DNA of 59,935 bases from Nostoc sp. WHI (lineage in GTDB: Bacteria; Cyanobacteriota; Cyanobacteriia; Cyanobacteriales; Nostocaceae), in contig NZ_WBKM01000147.1 in assembly GCF_015714725.1 (NCBI RefSeq), positions 1 to 59,935 on the forward strand. Reading direction: 5' to 3'. The notes under the pieces were generated by a model. It was not told where the DNA came from, made no database searches, and worked only from the letters and a program-made list of their open reading frames with translations. Of this stretch, positions 8,083-17,076 are shown piece by piece. Each line of letters begins with the position of its first letter. The first letter of the stretch is position 1. The translations under genes were made by a program, and so were the position numbers.

Positions 8083-8979
8083 TTAAGACGTAAACTGCGA
8101 ACCAAGAATCATTGTCCCGATCCCAACATCAGTAAAGATTTCTAGTAACAGAGCGTGGGGAATGCGACCATCGATAATGTGTGCTGCACGGACTCCTTGA
8201 GCAAGCGATCGCACACAACAACTGACTTTAGGAATCATCCCACCGCTAACTACACCATCAGCAATCAACTCGCGGGCTTCACGAATATCTACTTTTGGAA
8301 TCAAAGTAGATGGGTCTTTGTAATCTCTTAAAATTCCACTAGTGTCGGTCAGTAAAATTAACTTTTCTGCTCCTAATGCAGCAGCGATTTCTCCAGCTAC
8401 AGTATCGGCGTTAATGTTATAAGCTTGTCCCGTTTCGTCTGCGGCAACGCTGGACACTACCGGAATATAGCCATTGCTAGCGAGGGTGTCCAAAATCTTG
8501 ATATTCACATTGCTGACTTCCCCCACAAAACCTATGCCTTCTTGGCCTTGGGGACGGGCTGTAAATAGATTACCGTCTTTACCGCAAAGTCCTACAGCCA
8601 AACCACCAGCTTGGTTAATTAGCGCGACAATTTCTTTGTTAACTCGACCAACTAAAACCATTTCCACCACATCCATTGTGGCAGCATCAGTGACTCGCAG
8701 ACCGTTCTTAAATTGTGGTTCGATTCCCAGCTTATCTAACCAACTGTTAATTTCCGGGCCACCGCCATGTACTACAATTGGGCGCAAGCCAACGCACGAT
8801 AAGAATACAATATCGCGGATAACTTTGTCTTTGAGTGTGCTATCTTTCATTGCTGCGCCACCATATTTGACAACAACAGTGCGACCGGCGAATTGTTGAA
8901 TATAAGGTAGTGCTTCGCTTAGTACACGTACACGAGTGGCTTCAGTTTGCCTGATGTATTCAGAATCGTTGACCGTCAT
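8083..8979 (-). CDS. argB: Acetylglutamate kinase
   Basis: Phosphorylates N-acetyl-L-glutamate with ATP, the second step of arginine synthesis. It has the amino-acid-kinase fold: the nucleotide loop VVKYGGAAM near residue 38, [15 protein letters not shown] near 72, and the C-terminal ATP-binding part with LLTDTSGIL and [10 protein letters not shown]. The length of 298 aa and the N-terminal helix (residues ~5-25) fit the arginine-inhibited hexameric type, the one bound by the PII signal protein in cyanobacteria. That control is family knowledge and is not shown here. Confidence 0.95.
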   Translation of the reverse strand: MTVNDSEYIRQTEATRVRVLSEALPYIQQFAGRTVVVKYGGAAMKDSTLKDKVIRDIVFLSCVGLRPIVVHGGGPEINSWLDKLGIEPQFKNGLRVTDAATMDVVEMVLVGRVNKEIVALINQAGGLAVGLCGKDGNLFTARPQGQEGIGFVGEVSNVNIKILDTLASNGYIPVVSSVAADETGQAYNINADTVAGEIAAALGAEKLILLTDTSGILRDYKDPSTLIPKVDIREARELIADGVVSGGMIPKVSCCVRSLAQGVRAAHIIDGRIPHALLLEIFTDVGIGTMILGSQFTS

Positions 8980-9168
8980 GAGGAGCCTAACAGAAAGAGT
9001 TAAAACCTATTTCAGTCAGTGTAGAAGACTTTGTAACTCCTCACAATCTCTGCTGCCAAAGTTGAGTATTTTTGTACTGATCAGCCATAGCTGTTTAGTT
9101 CGTTTCAGAAATGTGAAAATCTATAAAAGAAGGACTAGCAACCAGAATCGAAAATTATCAGGAGAAAT

Positions 9169-9396
9169 ATGGATACACCGATTCTTAATCGGCTAATTGA
9201 AGAATTAAAAGTTATGCCTGAAGACTTGCAATATCGAGTGCTGGAGTTTGCCCGAACTTTAGTAGGTTCGCAAATTCATGGTGTTCCAGGTAGACAATTA
9301 TTAAATTTTGCAGGTACAATACCGCCAAACGATATTCAGTTGATGCGCGAAGCAATTGAACAAGGTTGCGAACAGGTAGATATAGATGAGTGGTAG
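9169..9396 (+). CDS. VapB-like antitoxin (DUF2281 type)
   Basis: A 75 aa protein beginning with a short acidic helical segment (ELKVMPEDLQYRVLEFARTL), the usual start of DUF2281-type antitoxins paired with PIN toxins. The C-terminal half (GTIPPNDIQLMREAIEQGCE) is the toxin-binding tail pattern. It overlaps the following PIN gene by 11 nt, so the two are translationally coupled. It should neutralise the toxin and repress the shared promoter. The AGGAG sequence a few bases before the ATG is a good ribosome site. Confidence 0.8.
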   Translation: MDTPILNRLIEELKVMPEDLQYRVLEFARTLVGSQIHGVPGRQLLNFAGTIPPNDIQLMREAIEQGCEQVDIDEW

Positions 9397-9775
9397 ATAC
9401 CTGCTTGACACTAATATTATTATTGCTTTATTTGCAAATGATATCGCAGTAAATAATCAGCTAGTAAATGCAGAAGAAATTTTTATTCCCAGTGTTGCTA
9501 TTGGTGAATTATTCTACGGAGCAAGAAAATCAGGGCGATCGCAAGGAAATTTAGAACGTATTGAGGAGTTCATTGCCAGAAATACGGTCATTGGATGTGA
9601 TGTAGAAACTGCCTATAAATATGGTGAAGTTAAGAATAAATTGCGCCTCAAAGGTCGTCCATTACCCGAAAATGATATTTGGATTGCATCTGTTGCAATT
9701 CAGTATAATTTAATTCTTGTTACGCGAGATGCTCATTTTCAAGAAGTTGAAAACCTACAAACAGTACCTTGGTGA
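9386..9775 (+). CDS. PIN-domain ribonuclease toxin (VapC-like)
   Basis: A 129 aa PIN-domain protein, predicted RNA-cleaving toxin. The acidic metal-binding residues are visible: Asp in YLLDTNIIIALF (N-terminus), Glu in AIGELFYGARKS, and the C-terminal NDIWIASVAI and VTRDAHF aspartates. All four are present, so it should be active. It overlaps the antitoxin gene by 11 nt. A degraded nuclease fragment follows directly downstream. Confidence 0.88.
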   Translation: MSGRYLLDTNIIIALFANDIAVNNQLVNAEEIFIPSVAIGELFYGARKSGRSQGNLERIEEFIARNTVIGCDVETAYKYGEVKNKLRLKGRPLPENDIWIASVAIQYNLILVTRDAHFQEVENLQTVPW

Positions 9776-9814
9776 ATACGTCTTGTACACAAGTAGCTTC
9801 AGTTTGTCTATCGA

Positions 9815-9928
9815 AAAGTCTACATTTACCGTCCTAATCGAGAAGTTGAGATTTTGGAAAATCCCGAAGCAGTTAGTGGCAATCCAGAATTACCCGAGTT
9901 TATCCTACGGATGACCAAAATTTGGTAA
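9815..9928 (+). pseudogene. Remnant of a Uma2-family (DUF820) nuclease, C-terminal end
   Basis: Reading the plus strand from 9815 gives KVYIYRPNREVEILENPEAV and then a tail ending in LPEFILRMTKIW before a stop. This is the typical C-terminal end of Uma2-type proteins. Nothing upstream continues the frame: a stop lies about 20 bases before and the VapC gene ends at 9775. So only the last ~37 codons of a once longer gene survive. Confidence 0.6.
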
Positions 9929-9939
9929 TTTGAGTTTTC

Positions 9940-10485
9940 CTAATGAGAAACTTGTGGTTTGAGAACGCTAGGAATTGCCTCAAGTACTCGCTTGGCAACG
10001 TCTTCAGGTGTATCTCCTTCTTGCAAGGTTATTCGCAGATCGGCTTGAGAGTAAAGTGGTGTTCGTTGTTCAAGGAGCGATCGCAACCTGCCCTTGAGGT
10101 CAGCATCTTGCAGGAGGGGTCTTGTGGTATCCTCAACTAAACGGCTGTAAAGTAGTTCTACTGGCGCATCTAGCCACACTATCAAACCGTGGTGCAAGTA
10201 ACCCCAATTTTCTCGCCGCAGTACAATCCCTCCACCGGTTGCTATAGTCAATTTTGTAAAAGCACAGACTTGTGAAAGGACATCGCTTTCTAACTGGCGA
10301 AACCCTGCTTCCCCAACTTGTGCAAATAACTCATTGATAGATTTACCTGTTGCTTGGGCAATGACATTATCGGTATCCACAAACCTGTAACCCAGATCCT
10401 TTGCTAGTAAGTGCCCTACTGTTGTCTTACCAACGCCCATCATGCCAATTAAGTACAGGTTGACTCCTTGTAATAAGCTGCTCAC
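9940..10485 (-). CDS. aroK: Shikimate kinase
   Basis: Phosphorylates shikimate at the 3-hydroxyl with ATP in the aromatic amino acid pathway. The Walker A loop GMMGVGKTT is at residues ~15-23. The shikimate-binding VDTD (with Asp-Asp pattern), the FRQLE loop and ATGGGIVLRREN all appear in the usual order. The adenine/lid part with TRPLL follows. Length 181 aa is normal. It is convergent with the degraded Uma2 fragment. Confidence 0.94.
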   Translation of the reverse strand: MSSLLQGVNLYLIGMMGVGKTTVGHLLAKDLGYRFVDTDNVIAQATGKSINELFAQVGEAGFRQLESDVLSQVCAFTKLTIATGGGIVLRRENWGYLHHGLIVWLDAPVELLYSRLVEDTTRPLLQDADLKGRLRSLLEQRTPLYSQADLRITLQEGDTPEDVAKRVLEAIPSVLKPQVSH

Positions 10486-11060
10486 CAGTTGCTTCGCTCC
10501 AATTGTGAGTTTGAGTCACAGTTTCTAATTATAAACCCAACCACTCAATCTAGGATTTAAAAATACAGAGTTTTGCAGCGATCGCGCAACCGGATAAATT
10601 AAGCCAATGCACTCAATAAAGACACAATATACTGATTGAGACTTACACCTTCGCGTTCAAAAATAAAGGATGAATTTCTAAGAAGTGTAGTAATTTTCCT
10701 GATGTAACTTGGTAATTGCTGTATAGCGATCGCTATGCTTAACGAAAAAATTAACATAGCTTGTTTGAAACTTTATCCAAACAATTTCTGTCTATTTAAA
10801 TAGTCCGGATTTTAACTCTGGTGGCTAATTTTAAGTATACACAATACTGTGTTTCTACCAACACAAGGTCGTTATTCTAAAAATCTAGTTATAACAAGCC
10901 CCGATCAATTAAATGTTTCCGATAAAGGTGTAAATTATGACTTATTTTCCGCAATTTTCCAAAAAAGCTTTGCAAAGTTGAAGCTTGGACACAAAGACTA
11001 CTGCATATTTCACCCCAATAAGCCTGAATGAATAAATATAGTATGAATGAGGTGTCAACT
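10486..11060. other. Gene-free region upstream of aroK
   Basis: No convincing gene. A 60-codon frame at 10849-11031 has no ribosome site and a non-protein-like composition. Two GCGATCG-type motifs are present (near 10580 and 10727). The region holds the aroK promoter and the start of the small gene at 11061. Confidence 0.5.
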
Positions 11061-11255
11061 ATGACTCGAATTCGTGACGTTGTACAAAAAGCTTTAGCAA
11101 CTGGCTATTTGACAGTGGAAGCTGAAAATCAACTACGACAACTGTTGACTACCCGGTATGACTTGGAAGATTTTAATGCTTTTATGATTTTGCAGGAAGC
11201 TGCCATGACTGGTAAGGTCAAGCAAGAGTCTAGAGAGCAGTGTAGTGTCAAGTAG
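11061..11255 (+). CDS. Small conserved-type hypothetical protein
   Basis: A 64 aa soluble protein, family not named. The ATG at 11061 is chosen because GAGG (11049-11052) is eight bases upstream; two ATGs further up (11028, 11043) have no such site. The protein is helical and charged, with the run VQKALATGYLTVEAENQLRQ. It ends just 19 nt before the convergent LapA-type gene. No function is inferred. Confidence 0.55.
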   Translation: MTRIRDVVQKALATGYLTVEAENQLRQLLTTRYDLEDFNAFMILQEAAMTGKVKQESREQCSVK

Positions 11256-11274
11256 AGAAGTAGTCTGCTACGTC

Positions 11275-11961
11275 TCATCGACGGGAACGTTTATCATCAT
11301 CCTCAAAATCATCATCATCATCAAAAAATTCCCAATCATCATCCGCTTGATTGGTAGTTGGTGGCTGATAAGGGGGAATAATTACCCGGTAATCAGCATC
11401 GTAAATTGATTCAGTTTTTCCCGCAGATGTATTTTTTGGCTCACGGTAGCTGTATGAGTAAACCGAACCAGATCCAGAACTGCTTTTAACTTCTGATTGA
11501 CGTTCGTAAGTTTTAGAGTCGCTAGACTGTTGAGTTTGAGGATTAGGGGTAGGCGTTTCCTCTGACTTTTCATCAAAATTCCAATCATCATCTCTACTGC
11601 CATTTGTCTCCCAATCATCAAATACATCACTGGTAGGCTCTTCTTTTTTACTAGCTGGTGGTGGACTAGATGTAGGTTCTTTTCTACGAGTTGCCTTTGC
11701 ACGAGATGAACTTGCTGTTGTTCTTTCAGAATTTTGGCGTTGTCTTGGCGCAAAATAATTGGATAAGTTAAACAAGGTAGCAATCAATAGAGATGTGAAA
11801 GCACCAGTAGCAGTACTGAACAAAATCCACATCGCTAATGGTAATGGTTGAGTCCGCACGCCCAAAAATACTAGCGATAGACCAGGTGACCAATTTTGAA
11901 CTAACAACAGTGTTAGTCCTCCTAATACCGCCACCAATAGAATTAAGCGAATTACAGCCAT
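11275..11961 (-). CDS. LapA-domain membrane protein with acidic tail
   Basis: The N-terminus has two membrane segments (residues ~4-24 and ~40-65) of the LapA/DUF1049 pattern, including VLLVQNWSPGLSLVFLG and a following hydrophobic segment. The remaining ~150 residues are low-complexity and rich in Ser, Thr, Asp and Glu, ending in an almost pure acidic run plus RRSRR-type basic end (DDDDDFEDDDKRSRR). The tail is expected to be cytoplasmic and disordered. In E. coli the LapA/LapB pair tunes lipopolysaccharide synthesis, but cyanobacterial homologues are uncharacterised and LapB is not nearby. Confidence 0.7.
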   Translation of the reverse strand: MAVIRLILLVAVLGGLTLLLVQNWSPGLSLVFLGVRTQPLPLAMWILFSTATGAFTSLLIATLFNLSNYFAPRQRQNSERTTASSSRAKATRRKEPTSSPPPASKKEEPTSDVFDDWETNGSRDDDWNFDEKSEETPTPNPQTQQSSDSKTYERQSEVKSSSGSGSVYSYSYREPKNTSAGKTESIYDADYRVIIPPYQPPTTNQADDDWEFFDDDDDFEDDDKRSRR

Positions 11962-11977
11962 AGCATTTTTGTCATTT

Positions 11978-12018
11978 GTCAGTGGTCAGTGGTCAGTGGT
12001 TAGTGGCCAGTGGTCAGT
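11978..12018. repeat. GTCAGTG heptamer repeat
   Basis: Tandem copies of the heptamer GTCAGTG (with GTTAGTG and GCCAGTG variants) between the LapA-type gene and ubiX. The same heptamer occurs in frame inside the gene at 16160-17062. Confidence 0.7.
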
Positions 12019-12126
12019 CTGATTCTCTTCACTGATTATTGTTCACTGACTACTAACACTATCAGCCATCTCTATCATTACCCTTTTAGGACTATTGTGA
12101 AATTTATGATAAATCCGCCGAGGGGA

Positions 12127-12747
12127 TTAGCGACGACCTTGCCACCGTTGAATTGGGATGCAGTCAATATCTAGTTGATCTAAAGCACGGGCAACTACAA
12201 AATCAACTAAATCCTCAATGGTTTGGGGATTGTGATACCAGGCGGGAATAGCGGGAACAATTCTGATTCCAACTTCTGCCAAAGAAGTTAAGTTACGTAG
12301 GTGAATCAGGCTAAAAGGCGTTTCACGGGGGACAATGACCAGCTTTCGCCCTTCTTTAAGTTGGACATCCGCCGCGCGTTCTAATAAATCGGAACTCAAG
12401 CCAACTGCTAGCTTGGCCACTGTGCTCATGCTGCATGGAATGATCATCATCCCCAAAGTGGCAAAGGAACCACTGGCAATCCCGGCTCCAATATCACTCC
12501 AAGGATGACAGCGTAGTTTACCCAAAAGCGGAACTCCAGCTTGCTCCCGCCAAAATTGTTCTTGTTGAGTTGGTTCTGATGGCATCCGAATTTCCTGTTC
12601 GGACTGCCAAACCATGTAAGTTGATTTAGAGGCAACCAATTCAATACTATACTCAGCTTCTAGCAAAAATTTGATCGCGCGAACAGCGTAAATCAGACCA
12701 GATGCGCCCGATACGCCTAAAATTAGAGGCTTAGTGTGATTTGACAC
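12127..12747 (-). CDS. ubiX: Flavin prenyltransferase UbiX
   Basis: Makes prenylated FMN from FMN and dimethylallyl phosphate, the cofactor of UbiD-type decarboxylases. Its fold is a flavoprotein Rossmann type: residues ~10-16 GVSGASG, then IIPCSMSTVAKLAVGLSSDL, the FMN/prenyl site, and RKLVIVPRETPFS. Length 206 aa is normal. The start is 17 bp after the stop of the RNB-family gene on the same strand, so the two are likely one transcript. In cyanobacteria the cofactor serves plastoquinone or other decarboxylation steps; that is family knowledge. Confidence 0.93.
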   Translation of the reverse strand: MSNHTKPLILGVSGASGLIYAVRAIKFLLEAEYSIELVASKSTYMVWQSEQEIRMPSEPTQQEQFWREQAGVPLLGKLRCHPWSDIGAGIASGSFATLGMMIIPCSMSTVAKLAVGLSSDLLERAADVQLKEGRKLVIVPRETPFSLIHLRNLTSLAEVGIRIVPAIPAWYHNPQTIEDLVDFVVARALDQLDIDCIPIQRWQGRR

Positions 12748-12764
12748 GTAACTTTTAGTTAATT

Positions 12765-15119
12765 TTACTCATCTTCAGAGTAAGGGTCTAAGTCATCAGG
12801 CTCAATATCATTTCGTAAGTAAAGCTCTGAAAGGTCGTCATTGGAACCACTACCAGCTAAACCTTTGGCGACACCATCACTACCGACGGTTACCAAATCA
12901 ATTTGCTGACGGTAGTAATCGACACTTTTTACTTGTACGGCGACGCGATCGCCTAATCTATAGGAAGCGCGATTTTTGCGACCAAACAGTGCTTGTTGTC
13001 TGGCGCGATATTCATACCAATCGTCTTTGAGAGAACTGACGTGTACTAATCCTTCTACCCTCAAAGGCACACCAGGATTATTGCTGGATTCTACCTCGGC
13101 GGCTGGTACTTCAATTTCCACAAAGAAACCGTAGGATTGAACACCAGTAATCACCCCTTGAAATACCTGACCGATGCGCTGCTTCATCAGTTGAGCTTTT
13201 TGTAGTCCGGCTAAATCGGCTTCAGCTTCTTGGACTTCTTTTTCTCGGTCGTTGATTTGAACAATTACCCTAGTTAAATCGCTTTGGAGTTCTTGTTGCA
13301 ATTCTGGGGGTAAAACGTTCCAGTTGATTTCCTCGTGGCTGGAAGAGTGGCGCAGGTTAACGCGCTCTCTGACACGGGTATTGCGGCGATCGCGTCCGTT
13401 TTCGAGTAGCGTGTAATACACTCTCTGCATGAGCAAATCTGGGTAACGCCGCAAGGGAGCGCTAAAGTGGCTATATTGCGGTAGTGCCAGACCAAAGTGA
13501 GATCCTTTGGTGGTGCTGTACGCAGATACCTTAAGTGTATCTTGTAATAAGTAAGTAAGGACTTGCTCTGAGGGGGATTCGGCAAAAGCTGTGGTCAAAT
13601 GTTGATAATCTAAAGGTTGGATCTCGACTTCTGGATCTAGTGTTAGGTCAACGCCTAAATTTACTGCCAATTTCAGCATTTCCTGGACATCTTCGACATC
13701 GGGTGTGCCTTGAACTCGCCAGATGGCAGGAACACCAAGGGCATTTAAGTGAGTTGCGATCAGTTGATTAATTAGTAGCACCAACTCCGTGAATAGCGAT
13801 CGCACGGGTAAATCATTCACCACCACAGTACCGAGAATCCCCTCATCATAATAAGCGTTTTGACTGGGCGGCAGATTCAACTGGAGACTACCACGAGTCA
13901 ACCTCACCTGTTTCACGGCTGTTTGCAAAGCTTGGAGGTCTTGCAGTATTTGGGAAACCTGTGGGGATTGATCTTGAGCTTCACCTAAAAGAATTGCCTG
14001 GGCAAGTTCAGTACTCAGTGCAGTTTCTACATTGATCACACTAGATTGAATTTCCCACTCCAGCACTTGTCCAGATTGGGGATCAATTGTAATTAAAAAA
14101 GAGATGGTTAAGCGATCGCTTCCGGCTACTAAAGAACAGCGTTCTGCCACACTTGCTGGCAACATTGGCAGCACTAATTCTCCCAGATATACTGATTTAC
14201 CTCGTTTGAATGCTTCTCGATCTAGGGGTTCGTCAGGCTGGACATAGTGAGAAACATCAGTGATATGAACGCCCAAAAGCCAATTTCCGGCCAGGTTTTT
14301 TTCCAAACTAAAAGCGTTTTCTATAACTTTGTCATCGCCATTTACCCCTTCAATAGTGAAGGTAAATAAATTACGTAAATCCAGCCGGTTTTTTAGGTCT
14401 GCTTTGAGTAGCTTTTTGGGTAACTTGGCGGCGGCTTCTAACACATTATCCGGGAAAGTCCGGGAAAGGTCGTGCTTGCATGTTACCAAATCTATATCAG
14501 CAGCAGCTTCGGCATCGCTACCGAGAATTTGCACCACTCGACCGAGGGGAGGATATTGTGCCAACGGATAACGCAAAACTTCCACATGAACCAGGTGATC
14601 GATCGCTTCTTCCAATTTCGCCCCGTTAGGTTGGATCTTGAGTTCAAACAGCAATCGATCATCTAAGGGCACAGCCCGGAAACCGCTTTCCACCTGCTTA
14701 ATTCGTGCCAGTAACGTGTGGTTGGAACGTTCTAAAATCAGCTTCACCTCTCCTTCAGGAGAGCGACGACGACTGCCTTCTTTCAGAACTCTTACCAAAA
14801 CGCGATCGCCATTCCAAGCATTACTCAAATGACTTTCGCGGATGTAAATATCCTCGGCTCCTTCCACATCCTGAATAGCAAAGCAAAAACCTTTACTAGA
14901 ACAACGGAGTTTTGCTTCGATTATTCCCTCTTCTGAGACACGGCGATACTTGCCCCGTTCTTTCACCAAAAGACCGATTTTTTCCAGAACATCTAAAGCA
15001 ATGTGAAGTTTTTGTAAACTTTTTTCATCCTCGCAACCGAGTTTCTTTTCCAAAACTTTACGAGCTACCAATTTATCATCGGTGAAATTGGCAAGGAGTG
15101 TAGCGATTGAAAATTCCAT
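12765..15119 (-). CDS. RNB-domain (RNase II/R family, Zam-like) protein
   Basis: A 784 aa member of the RNase II/R family. Order: winged-helix N-terminus (~1-65), cold-shock-type beta-barrel (~70-200), RNB domain (~245-570) and a C-terminal S1 RNA-binding domain (~640-750, with VFQGVITGVQSYGFFVEIEV). Acidic residues end the chain. The RNB motif FSAPLRRYPDLLMQR, which includes the conserved arginine, is intact. The catalytic aspartate cluster is not: where active enzymes have TID...D-DD, this reads TIEGVNGDDKVIENA (residues 255-269). It may therefore bind RNA without cutting it, like the divergent Zam protein of Synechocystis. It is the first gene of a likely operon with ubiX. Confidence 0.82.
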   Translation of the reverse strand: MEFSIATLLANFTDDKLVARKVLEKKLGCEDEKSLQKLHIALDVLEKIGLLVKERGKYRRVSEEGIIEAKLRCSSKGFCFAIQDVEGAEDIYIRESHLSNAWNGDRVLVRVLKEGSRRRSPEGEVKLILERSNHTLLARIKQVESGFRAVPLDDRLLFELKIQPNGAKLEEAIDHLVHVEVLRYPLAQYPPLGRVVQILGSDAEAAADIDLVTCKHDLSRTFPDNVLEAAAKLPKKLLKADLKNRLDLRNLFTFTIEGVNGDDKVIENAFSLEKNLAGNWLLGVHITDVSHYVQPDEPLDREAFKRGKSVYLGELVLPMLPASVAERCSLVAGSDRLTISFLITIDPQSGQVLEWEIQSSVINVETALSTELAQAILLGEAQDQSPQVSQILQDLQALQTAVKQVRLTRGSLQLNLPPSQNAYYDEGILGTVVVNDLPVRSLFTELVLLINQLIATHLNALGVPAIWRVQGTPDVEDVQEMLKLAVNLGVDLTLDPEVEIQPLDYQHLTTAFAESPSEQVLTYLLQDTLKVSAYSTTKGSHFGLALPQYSHFSAPLRRYPDLLMQRVYYTLLENGRDRRNTRVRERVNLRHSSSHEEINWNVLPPELQQELQSDLTRVIVQINDREKEVQEAEADLAGLQKAQLMKQRIGQVFQGVITGVQSYGFFVEIEVPAAEVESSNNPGVPLRVEGLVHVSSLKDDWYEYRARQQALFGRKNRASYRLGDRVAVQVKSVDYYRQQIDLVTVGSDGVAKGLAGSGSNDDLSELYLRNDIEPDDLDPYSEDE

Positions 15120-15853
15120 GCAGTGAACCGACCTTTGGTCAAAACATCATTTTTGTTTAATCTGGTTCTTTCCTGTATTCCCTCACGGCTTACAGAAATA
15201 AGCTAGAAACGAATTGCCCTGAGGCAAGGCTTCCTAAGTTCTAAGGAAAGGAAGCCGACCCAGGCTTGCGGGAAACTGCTCCCGCTTGCGTAGTGTCTCC
15301 GTACCCTTTCAGGGAAGCAAGCTATGCACAGCGCCCCGCTCTTCAGGAGAAGTTCCGAGCAAAGGAAGCCGACCCACCGACAACTCTAGGCATCTACGAA
15401 CTTCTCACTGCACGATGTTCTCAGAGTTCGCCTGCGTTCAAGTTCCTTTATCTAACCAAACTTAGAAAGCACGCCTGATTAAGATTTAGCCCCACTAGGT
15501 AATTACGCGACTGGTTTTTGAGAAGCTAGCTGGGTTTAGAGAACTCTCCATGCTGCCCAAAAGCGCTATGCAGGGGAGCCACTGCGGTCTTGGGGTTTCC
15601 TCAAGAGCAAGTGGCGTCAAAACTACAGGTGTTTGATTGTCTAGATTGAAGGTAATTTTACGCTATTAGACTCTGATTTTTAACTAGGAGGAACTGCTGG
15701 TGAACCCAATTTTCCCACATGTAGAATCGGTAACAATTAGGTGAGCAGCTTAATGAGCAGTGAGGGCGAACCTTATCTTCATTATTGTAGATTTAGAGCG
15801 CACTTCCAGAAAATAGTTCTAGACATCGAGTTGGGTAATTAATATAGCATTAT
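15120..15853. other. Repeat-rich gene-free region
   Basis: No gene supported in about 730 bp. The 16-bp AAAGGAAGCCGACCCA occurs twice (near 15247 and 15361). A GC-rich stretch with several short hairpins fills 15220-15480; the 70-codon open frame there looks repeat-derived. A second hairpin block lies at 15578-15615. Confidence 0.55.
15578..15615. repeat. Palindromic GCCACT...AGTGGC repeat
   Basis: The stem GCCACT/AGTGGC encloses an inner stem TCTTG-GGG/CC-TCAAGA around a TTT loop. This is the form of a dispersed palindromic repeat familiar from Nostoc genomes. It is not followed by a T-run, so it is unlikely to be a terminator. Confidence 0.55.
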
Positions 15854-16033
15854 ATGCAAGACTACCCAGGGAAGTTGGCACTAGCCAAAAATTTCTTCAA
15901 AAAAGAGCTACTGCTACAATTGGAACACGAGACAAAGCCAGAATATCACCTTGATGAGCCAGAGGATGGATTATGCCTGCTCATCGCCTCCAAAGAAACT
16001 GATGACACATGGCAAGCAATTCAAAATCAATAA
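15854..16033 (+). CDS. Small hypothetical protein (59 aa)
   Basis: An open frame of 59 codons starting at ATG 15854. The peptide begins MQDYPGKLALAKNFFKKELL and ends in DDTWQAIQNQ; it has a balanced, soluble, acidic composition unlike the repeat-derived frames nearby. It has no clear ribosome site and no recognised family. It precedes the 300 aa gene by ~125 bp on the same strand. Support is composition and position only. Confidence 0.35.
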   Translation: MQDYPGKLALAKNFFKKELLLQLEHETKPEYHLDEPEDGLCLLIASKETDDTWQAIQNQ

Positions 16034-16159
16034 ATGCAATCATGGCTCGCATCTTGGCTATCCACTAGATGTAAATTAAAGTAAGGGCAGCTTACCTCGC
16101 TTGAGCATAGAGGCAATGTCGACCCCGTTATTAAACAGATTTAGATTGGTAACAGTATT

Positions 16160-17062
16160 ATGTTGGCTCAATTCCAGAGCTTGTATCCCAAGGGCAGTCT
16201 TATTTCGGAATTAGTACAAATTTTTCAAGGAAAATATATTGTCCGGGCAAGCGTGCAAATTGAAGGTGTAACCCGTGCTACTGGTATGGCAGCAGCAGAA
16301 ACAGTAGAAGCAGCAGAAGACCAAGCTAGAACTAGGGCGCTGATAGTTTTGGGTATTACAAATGCGGCACCAGAATCAGTGGCATTTACCTCAAATCCAA
16401 TTTCACAGGTGCAGCTGAACCCTTCCTTGAACATCAAAGGTGGATTAAATGAATCTGCTTATTCCTCTGTAAAAGATGAGGATTTTGTTAGTCATCAGTG
16501 GTCAGTGGTCAGCGACAAAGAAATATCTATGCCGCCTTCCAGAGTACGGAACATCAAACCAGAACCAGCAACCGATGATGTAAACGCGCCAACTCCTGCC
16601 AGCATAATCCAACTTACAACCGAGACGCGAAGCGCAAGCGATACCTATAGCCAGGATTTAGACCAACACCCTCCTGTGATTGCTAACCTGGAGCTAGAAT
16701 TTGATCCTTCATCTGAAAACTTGGAAATGATGTCTAGTAGTCAGATGGAAAATCAAACCTTTCCAGGAATTTCTACTAATAACGTCACACCATTTACACC
16801 TCGCAGTTATAGCCCTCAAGAAGATGTCAACACCCCGTCAGGGGCAGGAAAGAGAAAGAAGAAAGCTGAACCTGTAGATTTATCGGATGTAATTGCTAAA
16901 ACAGATGTCGAACTTCAGCGCTTAAGCTGGACACCAGAACAGGGACGCGAGCATCTGATTAAAACCTACGGCAAGCGAGGCCGCACTTTGCTAACCGAAG
17001 AAGAATTGCACGGATTCCTCAAATACCTTCAATCTGAGCCAGACCCATTAGCGGGATTTTGA
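16160..17062 (+). CDS. Hypothetical protein with Rad52-like N-terminal pattern
   Basis: A 300 aa protein of unnamed family. Residues ~1-68 are folded-looking: a beta stretch KYIVRASVQIEGVTRATG, then AAETVEAAEDQARTRALIVLG. This G-x-A...AE-x-A-x-x-RAL-x-x-LG arrangement resembles the core of Rad52-type single-strand annealing proteins, but the match is weak. Residues ~75-235 are low-complexity linker. Residues ~240-300 form a second conserved block (LSDVIAKTDVELQRLSWTPE and TYGKRGRTLLTEEELHGFLK). Two short repeat insertions appear in the linker, one a GTCAGTG heptamer array kept in frame. A good terminator follows 15 bp after the stop. Confidence 0.6.
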   Translation: MLAQFQSLYPKGSLISELVQIFQGKYIVRASVQIEGVTRATGMAAAETVEAAEDQARTRALIVLGITNAAPESVAFTSNPISQVQLNPSLNIKGGLNESAYSSVKDEDFVSHQWSVVSDKEISMPPSRVRNIKPEPATDDVNAPTPASIIQLTTETRSASDTYSQDLDQHPPVIANLELEFDPSSENLEMMSSSQMENQTFPGISTNNVTPFTPRSYSPQEDVNTPSGAGKRKKKAEPVDLSDVIAKTDVELQRLSWTPEQGREHLIKTYGKRGRTLLTEEELHGFLKYLQSEPDPLAGF

Positions 17063-17076
17063 TTTGTCATTTGTCC

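Noticed and set aside
10849..11031. 60-codon frame in the aroK upstream gap
   Set aside because: No ribosome site, unlike-protein composition, and the small gene at 11061 with a good site overlaps the region's logical start.
15266..15478. 70-codon frame in the repeat-rich gap
   Set aside because: The sequence consists of repeat and hairpin blocks (AAAGGAAGCCGACCCA copies), so the frame looks incidental.
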